Of a DNA stretch of 64,000 nucleotides, positions 21,650-32,586 are shown piece after piece (within the stretch, counting starts at the first letter, position 1; each line of letters opens with the position of its first letter). The DNA is from Pseudocercospora fijiensis CIRAD86 (Eukaryota > Ascomycota > Dothideomycetes > Mycosphaerellales > Mycosphaerellaceae). A program made the position numbers and the translations under genes. The notes beneath the pieces were generated by a model. That model did no database searches. It was not told where the DNA came from and was given only the letters and a program-made list of their open reading frames with translations. The DNA lies in the NCBI RefSeq assembly GCF_000340215.1, contig NW_006921539.1, positions 1,870,507 to 1,934,506 on the forward strand. Reading direction: 5' to 3'.

Positions 21650-23119
21650 ATGCTACGGCTACGCGATCACGCCCGCTCGTTGGGACTTCTGTCAACATCG
21701 TTTTGTTTCTTGTTGTTGTTCGTTGCTCTTCTGCATCCCGCTTCCCGAACCCTCCTGCGGCCCTTCGACGGATCGTCCGAGAGAACGATCAGATTTCATT
21801 TCCTTGTGCCTACGACGAATACGAATTCTGAGGTATGCAAGTTGATCGCTTCGAGCACAATCCTAGGCTATCCGGCTCCATCTTTGCTGGGATGGGAAGG
21901 ACGGGGGCGCTGGAATGGTTCGGAGAGCCATCTGTTCAAACTTTCCGAGACTGTGTTTTATCTGAACACTCTCCGGAAAGAGCAGGATGACGATCTGGTC
22001 TTGATCCTCGATGCGTTCGATGTTTGGCTCCAGCTTCCTCCTGAAGTCTTGATCAAACGATACCATCAAGCTTTGGCGAAAGAGAATGACGCTCTGAGAA
22101 GAGATGGCATACTGGATAAGAATTCTCCAGACGGTTCGCGAATCAGGAACACCATTCTCTTCGGAGTCGACAAGTTCTGCTGGCCACAAAATGACGAAGT
22201 GATCCCCTGTTGGGCTGCACCAAATTCGTCGCTGCCAGAAGATATGTATGGCCCAGGCACTGACAAGGAAGATGTGAAGTTGCGCCCACGATTCTTGAAT
22301 AGCGGCTCGATCATGGGTCCGGTCAAAGACATCCGCAATCTGTTCAAAGCCACGATGGACCAGATCACGCTGGAATGGGACGACGATTTCATCCACAAAA
22401 CATCTGATCAACACTATCTGAGCATCCTGTGGGGCGATCAAGAAGAGGCTCGATTGGCGGTTCGTAATGGCACCAGTCACACACTCGATGGCCAGACACA
22501 TACCGAGTTCCACATTGCTGTGGACCATGAAAGCGATGCCTTCCAGATCAACAATTGGCATTCGCAATATGTGACCTGGATGACATTCAATCGCACGACA
22601 GCTCCAGCCATTTCAAGTTCCGCAGCTTTCAATCCCGGCCGTCTGGATCTCCTCAACTTGACGGAGGAGATCACATCGCTGCCAGGACCATTTTCGGCGG
22701 ACAACGAGACGGCGACTTTACCAATCGAGCTTGGCTGGAGAAATATCATGCTTGGCACTAACACTGCCACTGGTGTCATCTTCCCACTCTACCACATTAC
22801 AGGCGACAAGCTGATGCGCGGCCGCTGGTGGCCCCGTATGTGGTTTCATCCTCACGGCGAGGAGCTCTTGAAAGCAGCCCGAAAGCGATGGCTGGCTAGT
22901 GTTGCAGACACCGGCCAACACGTAGCGGCTCATTTTGGTGGAGTAAAATACATCGCGGTGCAGCCGAATAACGGCGATGTCTTTCAAAGCATGCGTGCGC
23001 GGGATAAGTCGAACATCAAGGGCGGTGCGTGGAACGATCTGGGCGAGTATATGTCGTGGAATGAGATATGTGGCAAGGAAGAAGAGAACGTGTTCGTGAC
23101 AAGACCCGTCCCATTGTGA
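21650..23119 (+). CDS. PLOD-like glycosyltransferase, type II membrane protein (copy B)
   Basis: A single exon of 489 residues, a paralogue of 13798-15270. It has a short N-terminal tail and signal-anchor (about 11-28). The luminal domain begins IRFHFLVPTTNTNSEVCKLI and carries LILDAFDVWLQLPPEVLIKRY at about residues 117-137, the acidic metal-site block of the PLOD glucosyltransferase fold. RFLNSGSIMGPVKDIR near 222 matches the conserved RFLNSG-type acceptor loop, and DQHYLSILWGDQE near 255 is also family-like. Several N-x-S/T sites fit a Golgi lumen location. It keeps all key residues and looks functional. It follows directly after the pogo transposon. Confidence 0.8.
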   Translation: MLRLRDHARSLGLLSTSFCFLLLFVALLHPASRTLLRPFDGSSERTIRFHFLVPTTNTNSEVCKLIASSTILGYPAPSLLGWEGRGRWNGSESHLFKLSETVFYLNTLRKEQDDDLVLILDAFDVWLQLPPEVLIKRYHQALAKENDALRRDGILDKNSPDGSRIRNTILFGVDKFCWPQNDEVIPCWAAPNSSLPEDMYGPGTDKEDVKLRPRFLNSGSIMGPVKDIRNLFKATMDQITLEWDDDFIHKTSDQHYLSILWGDQEEARLAVRNGTSHTLDGQTHTEFHIAVDHESDAFQINNWHSQYVTWMTFNRTTAPAISSSAAFNPGRLDLLNLTEEITSLPGPFSADNETATLPIELGWRNIMLGTNTATGVIFPLYHITGDKLMRGRWWPRMWFHPHGEELLKAARKRWLASVADTGQHVAAHFGGVKYIAVQPNNGDVFQSMRARDKSNIKGGAWNDLGEYMSWNEICGKEEENVFVTRPVPL

Positions 23120-23179
23120 TAGAAATGCATAGCGTAGCGGTGTTGGTGTTGGTGATGAACACTTCTCCCACAGCAACGA

Positions 23180-23560
23180 ATGCCTCCACCATCACGGCCT
23201 ACCCAAATCGCACCCGCGTTGTCTCGTATGTGAGAGGCACAGTCTGCAACTTGGCATATGGCGTGTCTTTACCTGGTGCTCGAAAATTCTTGTGTGACAT
23301 GGGTGTGCACAATACGACATCGAACACCGATACCATGCTTCGTCGCCATGTTGAATCTCGAAAAGCTGGTTGACGGCAAGTCAGATTACTACATCGACCT
23401 TTGGCAGGATGGCATGCCGTTGCCGTCCGTATTATTGCTCCACTGCGTGCAACTCTTCATCATGGTCTTGGGTCTTGACTCTTGACTCTTTCTTGACTCG
23501 TGGCGGCTCGGTACCTTCTCATGTTATGCTGGGTCGGATGTTCTGGTACCGGACTCTCTA
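23180..23560 (+). pseudogene. GT25-family glycosyltransferase C-terminal relic
   Basis: One frame reads TRVVSYVRGTVCNLAYGVS, then PGARKFLCDMGV, then DTMLRRHVE before a stop at about 23373. This is the AYxVSxxGARKLL region and following D-x-M-L of fungal family 25 (LPS-type) glycosyltransferases. The continuation shifts frame (a second frame has DYYIDLWQDGMPLP). Everything 5' of this segment is missing, and the PIF/Harbinger element starts just downstream. It is probably a decayed fragment rather than an exon of copy B, which ends normally at 23119. Confidence 0.5.
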
Positions 23561-23574
23561 CCCATCCATTATTA

Positions 23575-26500
23575 GGGACCTTCAGAAGGTCCACCGGCTT
23601 CCAAATAAGCGCTAGCTGCTGACCGTTATGTGAAGGATTAATGTAGCGCTTTTTACGGACCTTCAGAAGAGGCTACTTTGTATATAATCGAAAGCGGTTT
23701 AGTGCAGTAAGGAGCCCCTGTTCTAGACCTTCTAGGGTGTAGACTTCAGCTATAGACCTGACCTATAGACCTAACCTATAGACCTAACCTAAAGCTATAG
23801 AAGAAGCTACTATAGTTACTATAACTACCGCAATAGCCGTCGCTATTGCGAGCGAATACCTCGAGGAAGATAGTAGTAATAAGGAGCGGTAGGCATAACG
23901 AGAAGGTGAATCCGTACGTAAATACTAGCACCGCTAGTCAAGGCGTAACCGGCTATTCAAACTAGCGAGGATTTATAAGAAGGAGCGCTTCGACCTCGAC
24001 AGTTATCCGGAGGCTAATATTAAGGGTAACTTCCGCTTTATAAAGCCTCAATTAGTAGAATTAGTAGACCTACTAGATATTAGTTTAATCGTGCTACTAG
24101 TTAGACTCAAACTGCCTCCTATAACGGTGCTTTATATTGTCTATAAGCGGTTATCTAGTCTAGGCTTCTAGAAGGATATAGATAAGAAGTTTAGCTATTT
24201 AGCTACTATATTAAGTTATATATTCAATGCGGTTATATATAGCCTAGCGCTAAGGTAGAAGTCCTTCTTATTCTTTAACAAGAGGCGGCTTAGTAAGCAA
24301 TATCTCCGGAGCCTAGCTTAGTCGCTATATCTATTAGTTAGAGTGTCTAGTATCTTCGGATATATTAATAGCACTATAAGGAAGATTGCGAGACCTAGTC
24401 GTAACTAGAGGATGTTCTATAACGGCTATAAGCACCTCTATAGCCTCAAATTCTAGGGTATGTAGCTGCTAGATAGCATACTACTAATTAATAGTCTATA
24501 TCTAGGCTTTTATAGTAATAGTCGACTAGTACGCGAGTCTAATATTAACTAGGTATAGTATAAGTTATTCGACGACGAAGAAGACAAGCTCTTTCTCTTT
24601 AGCGACTCGGTATATAGATAGGTTAATAGCATTATTAGATCGTAGAAGTCGAAGAGAGGCGGCTATTGTAACCCTATATAGGCGCAGGTTGCGAAGGAAT
24701 AGTCGGCTCTACGATAGTCGGTCGAATAGGGGTTTAGCGAGGTAACTAATAACTAGCTATTCTTTAAGTATAAGAAAGGGTTGCGTACTAGTTTAATGCC
24801 GATAGGATCCTGCTACCTAGTAGCAGTATTGCTTACTAATTGCCTGTCTTGTTATCGTAGAAACAAGGTCGCTGCGTACTATAGTTTAAGCTATCCGGAT
24901 ATTAGGGATTACCTAGGTACTAAGTTTGAATTGCTACCTATGCCGCTAGTAGATATAGAGGTGCCGGATCTAATGCGTATAAACCCTTCTAGTAATAGAT
25001 TAGAAGTTAGAAGTAATGTAGAAGATATAGGGGATGTAGTTATTAATAATAGTAATAAGGAATAGTAAAGAATAGTAAAGAATATCGATAGATTAGTAAT
25101 CCTAATTATAGCTTACTCTCCCGCGTTCTCTTTGTTAATCCTCGGATTAGATGCGGAGGAGCTTCGGATAGCCGTTTTACTATAGTTATAGTTACATTAA
25201 TTGCTTCTAAGTATCTTAGCAATAGATAGAGGCAGAGATAAAGCGGGGGTATATAAATTTCTAAAGGTCGTCGAAATTCAATCTTAGTACTAGCATTATA
25301 ACTAATAGTATCGAAGGTAGTAACAACTATACTAATAAATTCGCAGCTCCGCTAGGTTCCTTACTAATTCCGGAACTAACGAGCACCTAGAATACTATAT
25401 ATACTATATACGATTCAATCCGCCTCGCTTAAGTCTAATACCTCGATTATGCGAATATCTACGCACTAACGGCTATTAATCTCTAATGTCTAATACTTCT
25501 AACACCTACGAGACAGTTCTATCGCTATCGTAGCCGTCGTTACTATTTCCTATTAGTGTAAGAACGTTAGCAACGAGGCCATCGTCTAAGTCTACGCTAA
25601 AGTCGGTAACCTGCGATAACTGCGAAGGAACAAGAGGAACGTATCTAATACGTCTAACACGTCTAATAAGAAGGGCTCTTAGCTTATTAAATTAACGTAC
25701 CGTAGAGGCGTGTATCAACTTTATACGCTTCTTAGAGCGGTTGTTTATGTCGTCTATACGACGCATTAAATAGTAGTCTGCCTCCTTAGTAGAAGATCAA
25801 CCCTTAGTCGCTTCGCTAGGGCAGTAATTGCCTCTCGAAATAGCTCTAACACTCGACTTAACGACCTCTCCTTGTTTAGCTGCCTCTTACTATCGATATC
25901 TAACCGCCGCCGAGTCGTGTATATTGTAGCCTTAGAAGGAGAAGGAGAAGGAGAAGGATTTAATAGCGTCGATAGCGCTAGAACAATTGCTAGACTCGGT
26001 ATCGAAGGACTCGCAATAATAGCAGAAGGTAGCTCTTAAAGCCGTTAAGACATAATACGGAGCATATTGTCTTAGACCTGCTAAGCTAGAGTCTTATAAC
26101 TACGCAACTCCTTAGCAGTAAGTAGCTTCTCGCGGAGCTTCTTATTGTTTAATAATATAGTGTCCTTAAAGCGATTAAGTATCTATTTGAACTCGGAGTC
26201 GTTAACTACTATACCGGAAGTAGTAAGAAGGGCTCTATACTCGAGAATACGCTTCGCAATCCACCTACGAATAAGGCTATCTATACCTTTAATAGTACGT
26301 TATCTAGCCGGCCGGTTGTCGTTACACTACTTCTAATAGCGCTTTATTATATCTCTTATACGACCTTCGATATAATAGCTAGAATTGGCCTCGAAGTGCC
26401 TTATAATAAGTAAGGCAAACTTATTAGATATGCGGCTATTACCTTAGACTCGGTTATAGTCGTCTTCTATACCTTCTAGCTAGTCAAAGTTGTGCTAAGA

Positions 26501-27512
26501 GTCTTTAATATTGCTAGAAGACTAAGAGTCGCTCAAATCTAGTGTAGGCTATTAAGCTACAGTCTATTGTTGTTATTACCGCTAAAGGTAAGCCGTTAAG
26601 GAGGTGTCTACGCCTCTAATAACGACCGGCCTTAGTAGAGTTGAATTTGGTGTCTGTTTAGTAGCTATACTGCTATAGCCGTCGCCGTCGCTATAGCTTG
26701 ATTTAGTTAATAAGCTTACTACGGACATAGAGCGACTATATAGTAGTAGCCGCTTAATAACTAACCGAATTGCAGGCAATAAACTTCCGAGTAAGTGCTA
26801 CGGCAACGGCAATAATAAAGATATATCTATATAAAGAGGTAGACCTTAAAGAGCTACTACAATAGATATAGGCGGCGCCTGCAGTAGTAGATAGACTAGT
26901 ATAGCAAAGGTAGTAGAAGAGCCGGAGCCTAGGTCGATAACTCGAGAGGGACAAGATAGGGTACTAAGGGTAGCGAGGGCAGCTATAGTCGAGGAAATAG
27001 TGTATTTAGCTAACAATCTACGACCTCTACTACCTCCGAGGTGCCTCTTATCCTAGGACCTATACTACTGCAATTACTAACCGCTCTGTTCTACCTCCTA
27101 GCTTCTAATTATACTAACGGCTATATACCTAGACCTTTATATATATAAGCTAGTACCCTCTCGCACTATCTCGAAGACCTAATAGCTACTTTCTACCTTA
27201 CCGTCGCCGGTTATAGTATATAGTAGTGCTAAGAGGCTAATTTGCCTTTAATAAGCTAAGCTAGTTAGGGGTTAAGCCTCCTTCTATATTCTTCTACTAC
27301 CTAACTTCTTATAGTTAATAAAGGAATATAGCCCCTGCAAGTTGTTAATATAGCGTCTTATATGCTTTTAAATGGGCCCATTTAAAAGCACGGTCCAGGT
27401 CTACGAGTCGATAACTCGCAGGGGTAGAAAACCAGCCTTCGAAGGATGCGGCAGTAACCCTCGTATCCACCTTATTCGCCGACAGCGTGAAATTGGTGGC
27501 TTCTGAAGGTCC
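23575..27512 (+). mobile_element. PIF/Harbinger-like DNA transposon, RIP-degraded
   Basis: The termini share GGACCTTCAGAAG in inverted orientation (23576-23588 and 27500-27512). They are flanked by TTA (TTATTA on both sides), as expected for the TWA target sites of PIF/Harbinger. Plus-strand coding remnants at about 23930-25060 match the DDE_Tnp_4 transposase. The block LFLFSDSVYRQ holds an acidic residue of the triad, followed by the S..R..VE..F region, and AVLLTNCLSCYRRNKVAAYY leads to DIRDYLG. In-frame TAG codons replace Gln throughout. A second degenerate coding tract in minus orientation (about 25.9-26.95 kb, with RRWIAKRILEYRALL) may be the accessory DNA-binding protein these elements carry. 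No intact gene remains. Confidence 0.75.
27363..27390. repeat. Perfect 28-bp palindrome near PIF element right end
   Basis: The two 14-bp arms, starting TGCTTTTAAATGGG, are exactly complementary with no spacer. It lies 122 bp inside the right end of the element. It could form a cruciform or hairpin. Confidence 0.95.
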
Positions 27513-27892
27513 TTATTAATCGGCAAGCCGCTGCTGCGGAGCCCGAGAGCGCCACAACTTCTAGTGTCAGCTGCATCATTGAGCCCGCTTGCATGAGTTA
27601 TTGCGGGAGTGGCTTGCGGCAGGGCTTGAATTGTTTTGGCTCCGTCGCTACAGACCGCTGTCTCAGCCTGTCACCGATTGGGAGCGTCACATGAAAGCAC
27701 CGATAATGTGCGAGCTATCGGCTCATTCACATTCTGGCCGCGCCAAGAGCACTCTGAATTATGCCATGCAGGCGTCTTTGATTGCCATACCTTACTCGTG
27801 CATGCCGGTGTCTGTCGACTGATAGAATACACTACCTTTGAGTTGTGCGCTGCACACATGGCTTCGCTCCCCATTATCTGAGTTGTTGATGC
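27513..27892. other. Intergenic stretch
   Basis: Short frames only. It provides the 5' flank of the next gene and the former continuation of the sequence left of the PIF element. Confidence 0.6.
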
Positions 27893-29479
27893 ATGGATCT
27901 CGGACGGAAAACGAAGGAACTACAGGTCGTTGAGAGTGTCGAGTCGCAAGCAGAGGAGGAGACAACAGCAGAGATGGCATCTATGCCTCGGCGTTATAGG
28001 ACTTGGTCTCTTCTCACTTTCCAGCTCTTGGCCTTTCTGGTGCTGTTCGCGATATATCTCCATTATCGCCCTGGCCAAGCTGTCAGTTCTGAAGTTCAAA
28101 AACCTCGACTCCCTAGAGCGAAAGCACACCTTCCTAGACGAGCGGCCCAAAAGGTGGTGCTAAACACCCACAAGCATCACGCAGATCGCTCTGTCGCCCT
28201 GGGATCTCCAAGATGGGGTGAAGTCGTTCTCGCAGCAAGCAATACATCTCCCGAGAAGAGTTCAAATGACATAGATGACAATCAAGAAGAAAGCGAGGAC
28301 GACCTTTACGATCAAAATGCCACAGCTATCCCATACCGCGGCGACTACCGTGAGCTGTTTTCTCTCACGACTCGAGATCGAAAGTTTTATCCAATACACA
28401 TGGATGGCATTGGCGTTTACAACCCGAGCTTGATCCCCCATCCTACAAGAGCAGATGAATGGGTGGTGGTGGCTTCTCATCCGGGCATGGGCGAATCTGA
28501 AGCTCTGTATTGCTCAGTCGGGAATCTAAATGACGTTCTGGTGTGCTCATCTGCGCCGCGGAAGATGACGCCTCTGAAATCGATCAAGAGCGAGAAATGT
28601 GTGAACGGCCTGGAATACATGAACTTCTATATTGGTCCCAGAGATACCAGGATGTTCTACGGTCCTGGAACACCTTATGTTGTATATGGCTCACAGTCAA
28701 CGTGGACGTGTCTTGGACTATGGCTGCAGGACGTCCGGCCTCTGCTCGATGTTTTCCACATCATGGAATCGGTTGGGAACAAGCTCTTCAAAACAGCGAC
28801 GGAGTTACACCGACCACCACCTTTCCAGGCAATCGAGAAGAACTTCTTCGTCTTCTGGGACAGCGACGGAAAAGCATACGCTCACTATGATGTGTACCCA
28901 CAACGTTCGTTTGCTCAGATCAACTTCGATGGGACAGTGGGGAAGGACATTGCTCCTGTTGCAGCGAAGAGCGACAAGTTCTGTATGGCCAAGTACATGC
29001 CCGTCCCACTGTCGAAGCTTGAAGACATCCACCAGGCCACAAACTCTTTGCAGATCACACTATGTCGAAGATCCGACCCCAGCTGTAAACCGAATGACGA
29101 CAACACATTCTTGATGACCATATTTCAACACAAAACTTGCTACGACTACCACAGTATTTACGAGCCATACATTATGCTCTTTCGGCAAACAGCCCCATTT
29201 GAGATCCATGCCATTGGACAGCGTCCATTCTGGATCCACGGGCGAACAAACCTTACTGAAGAGACACATGCGAAGGAGTATGAGAAGCACCCGGAGAGGA
29301 TTCCGAAGGGCCACAGCGAGATGTTCTATCTCACCAGCATGAGTTGGAAGAAGCATGGTCGCATGTACCATGGACATATCGATGATGAGCTCTGGTTAAA
29401 TTTCGGCATCGAAGATTCACGAGCGGCCGCTATAGACGTCAAGGCAGGAGACCTGATTGAGGATCTCGCCTTTTGCTAG
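27893..29479 (+). CDS. Type II membrane protein with predicted propeller-like luminal domain
   Basis: A single exon of 528 residues. A cytoplasmic tail of about 38 residues is followed by an anchor (LLTFQLLAFLVLFAIYL). A disordered acidic stalk precedes the luminal domain from about residue 150. The domain has NPSLIPHPTRADEWVVVAS and later FYIGPRDTRMFYGPGTPYVVYGS. This resembles the NP-x-hydrophobic and GPEDPR-like signatures of five-bladed propeller carbohydrate enzymes (GH130 or fungal beta-mannosyltransferase type). I infer the fold only; the family assignment is uncertain. Several Cys pairs and HSEMFYLTSMSWK near the C-terminus fit a secreted-pathway protein. Its position between the glycosyltransferases and the sugar transporter supports a glycan role. 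MASMPRR, 27 codons in, is an alternative start. Confidence 0.65.
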   Translation: MDLGRKTKELQVVESVESQAEEETTAEMASMPRRYRTWSLLTFQLLAFLVLFAIYLHYRPGQAVSSEVQKPRLPRAKAHLPRRAAQKVVLNTHKHHADRSVALGSPRWGEVVLAASNTSPEKSSNDIDDNQEESEDDLYDQNATAIPYRGDYRELFSLTTRDRKFYPIHMDGIGVYNPSLIPHPTRADEWVVVASHPGMGESEALYCSVGNLNDVLVCSSAPRKMTPLKSIKSEKCVNGLEYMNFYIGPRDTRMFYGPGTPYVVYGSQSTWTCLGLWLQDVRPLLDVFHIMESVGNKLFKTATELHRPPPFQAIEKNFFVFWDSDGKAYAHYDVYPQRSFAQINFDGTVGKDIAPVAAKSDKFCMAKYMPVPLSKLEDIHQATNSLQITLCRRSDPSCKPNDDNTFLMTIFQHKTCYDYHSIYEPYIMLFRQTAPFEIHAIGQRPFWIHGRTNLTEETHAKEYEKHPERIPKGHSEMFYLTSMSWKKHGRMYHGHIDDELWLNFGIEDSRAAAIDVKAGDLIEDLAFC

Positions 29480-30571
29480 CAATACCCTGCCAATAGATTT
29501 CCTAACAAACCATTCACTGCATCTGACCATGTTTTCACTCCATACACGCGAATCTCGATCCATAGAGAAAATTTCGCACAAGCTCACAAATCTTAGAATA
29601 TGATCCGGGTCCGAATTCAAAGTTTTCGATTGAAAGCCACACGCATCCACGTGGCATTACAACTGGCATCCATGACGACTCCGGATAGATTAGCTTCCAT
29701 GGCTCAAGCCAGAATCGATAGATCAAGCCTTCGCTCACTCACCACTTTAGACATATAAATCTGGCGTCCACGTGTCACCGCGTGCTTCGAAATACAAGAA
29801 ACCCGCCTCCCAAGCCGGGAACTATCGTTCTGTGGCTGAATGGGCTCCCTCCGAAGATTGTCCCAAGAGATATGCAAAAGCCCGAAGATATCACGCCATG
29901 CAGAAGTTTTAGCGAGAACGGAGGTTAGGCGCATAGGAGTTCGACTGAAACGGCAAGGGATTAGGAAGTCCAGAAGTAGTCTCTGGACAGACTGGGATGA
30001 GCTGAGAATGCAGCTCCTGCATATTGCTTAACTTAGCGAAGGCTTGCATCTGGTCACGTCTGGCGAACGATCATTATCTGCTCAATCACGGACTAGAATA
30101 ATACGGGTCGTGGTGGAGGAGACACGTGTATTGTTCAAGCCTAATCTGGATCACATTTTGAACGTTCTTGGACTGTCAGCCAGCCACTTTGCTTGTTGGC
30201 TCCTCTAAAAGCCTGTCTGGACTCTGGCGTGATGGTCTGACCGGAAGCACCGATGTCATGTGAGAGATGCATGCGGCTATGCAGAACCCTGCCAAGTTTT
30301 CCTTGAGGAAGACCTGTGGCGTCGTCGCTGGCTTGTGAAGAGATGTGATGGCTCCCACGTTGCTCTAGGCTCGATTTACAGGTATCAGCGATGGCGGACT
30401 GGGAGAGACAAGCTTTCGAGTTTCAGGGAGTCTTCATTCTCAGGTACATGATTTTGCTCATGTCACAGAACGGAAGACTATCGCTGTAGCTGTAGGCGAT
30501 GTGCTTCCCGGCAAGACAAAAAAAAAGCAAAGTCATGGCTACGGTGCTCATGCATGTTGCTCATGGAACAG
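29480..30571. other. Intergenic stretch between converging genes
   Basis: About 1.1 kb without a recognisable gene. Short frames on both strands show no motif. Confidence 0.6.
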
Positions 30572-31773
30572 CTATTTGATGTAGACCCTTGATACGCTCC
30601 TACCGCGTTCACGTCTGGCGTCGAGCTCAGCCTTACTGTACCACGCAGCTCCAGCAATCGCAACGACCAGACCGACTGCATGCAGCGGTGAAATGACGAC
30701 ACTGAACATCGTGATCCCGAGCACAATAGTGAGGATTTGTTTCAAGTTTGCACAAACGGAAATCGTGAGGGCACCTAGCAGTTGTGAGCTTGAAGTTAAA
30801 GTTTCAGTCTGAATTTCATAGAGCTTACCTGTGACTTTGTTGGTGTAGAAAGACATGCCGTTTAGCATGAAGGCCATCAACGCATTGGTGACCAACACCA
30901 TGATTGCGCCGTTTGTCACTAGGTCACCGCTATCAAATCGAGCTCTGGCAGCGGTGATTTCGCCACGTGCAAAGGCACATGCCAGACTTTGAGCCGCTGC
31001 GAGCGGTGACATCCTATACAGGATTTCGAGAGCGGAGAGGTTTAAGCTGCCCGTCATCAATCTGTTGCTAGCGATGGACTTGATTGCCGCAAGGAGGACT
31101 CCCAGGAAGGTCAGGAGAAAACCTTCTGGTGTGAAGTAATAGTCGCCAAAGGTAGCCAGGCCAACGCCGCCGATCAGAGGGATCATAGTCCAGTATGTTT
31201 GTCGACTGTAGCTTCGACCATAGACCGTTCTGTATATCCCAATGGTGACGGCTGGGACTGTGGATCGAAGCACCTGGTGGAAAGGGACAGAAACGAGTCC
31301 ACTTCAGGTTGTTAACGGGTATGTTGTTTCGTTGGAAGCTTGCATACTCACAGAGAGATGTTGCTCGTAGCGATGTTAGCTGTAAACAAGCACGAAAATG
31401 CCACAAGCACCATGTTGTCTTTTGAACTCAATTTCGTGCATTGAAAGTAGCCCATCCTTTCCAAGACAGCGCAGCCAAGCGTGGTGGTGACAGCATGCAT
31501 AGCTGTGAGGAGCCATGGATACTTCGCCGATTGTAGGACCACCTTGTTCGAGAGAGTCAATCCCAAGTTGAGAACAAAGTATAGAGACAAGCAGACTAGT
31601 TTGCGTGTTCTCGTCACACCGTACTCGTGTGGTATGCTGCCATTCTGTAATTGTGACTCCAGATTGCCATCGTGCTTGGCAAGCAGAGTGACCTTCTCCA
31701 TGGACTTCTCGTCGATTGTGTCGTCCAGCGCGAGACTATCTTGCCTGTCCCGGAAAGACTGCATTGCGGCCAT
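30572..31773 (-). CDS. Triose-phosphate-translocator-family nucleotide-sugar transporter
   Basis: Three minus-strand exons (31773-31352, 31301-30829, 30774-30572) give about 365 residues. Intron 1 (31302-31351, 50 bp) has GTGAGT, GTTAAC and CTGAAG. Splicing restores SNISLGLVSVPFHQVLRSTVPA, the most conserved family block, with its His-Gln. Intron 2 (30775-30828, 54 bp) keeps frame without a stop and would otherwise insert 18 residues before GALTISVCANLKQ. The start is the MAAMQS methionine; the frame extends upstream only through a TTG. About ten membrane helices are visible, with PLIGGVGLATFGDYYFT in the middle and a basic C-terminus. Relatives exchange sugar nucleotides for nucleoside monophosphates across the Golgi or ER membrane. 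The sugar cannot be read from sequence. Confidence 0.88.
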
Positions 31774-32539
31774 GTCTAATGCGGAGCTCGAGATGCGCTG
31801 ATGGTGCAATATAACAATGAATGAGCAGCAAGATAATGCTCAAGTTTGCTTGATTCTTGACTGCTGCGCTAGGAACGAGACGTTCGCGTATACGTTCATG
31901 GTAGTCCTACTGAGTGCTCAACCCGGCCACGCTACGGGTATGGCGCTCAGCGACTCTGTCCATACTGTAGCTGACTAGCACGCATGCATCTAGTACGCTG
32001 ACTAAGTGTGCGGTGCTGCTATATGCACGCTGTCTCGGTCGACCCGGACTCGCGTGGAAGAGGTGAGGTGAAGATAGCGCGAAAACTGAGTTTGACGAGG
32101 GTGAAGTCAAAACAAGCTGGCGCCACATAATCCTTGCCAGCCCAGGCCCAAGCGTTTGCCAAGTGCGGCCGTGCGTGGTCAGCTCCGTATCGGCTCCGGA
32201 CCCCTTACGCGATGCGTAAGCGATACTGTATAGAACTTCACGGTGGCTGATGTTGACGCACCACTCCAGCCTTAGGAAGCGCCTCCTTGCAACTTTTTTC
32301 GAAGCACTTCGTCCGATGCATCGACTGCAATAGGAAGGCATCAATGCATTGTGCAGCCCCCTGATCATACTGTAGCGCCGACAATGGTGATCCGATGGCT
32401 TCTGTCAGCCCAGAATCCCGGCCAGGGCGAGCAAATCTAGTCCTTGGTTCTGCAGCGCCGAAAGAACGTCTATCACACTGGCAGTCATCCGAGACTGGTC
32501 GAACGGCTCGTGCTGGCCACTGCCCGGCGGCCTTTGAGC
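31774..32539. other. Intergenic stretch upstream of the UDP-glucose dehydrogenase relic
   Basis: No plus-strand Rossmann GxGxxG segment could be found where the missing N-terminus of the dehydrogenase should be. Minus-strand frames (for example 32588-32238) show no motif. Confidence 0.55.
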
Positions 32540-32586
32540 AGTATTGTCGTACACGCGAAGGCAGATGATCCGATCTACAGCTCGGC

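Noticed and set aside
26145..26336. Short open frames inside the PIF-like element
   Set aside because: Random survivors between RIP stops; not intact genes.
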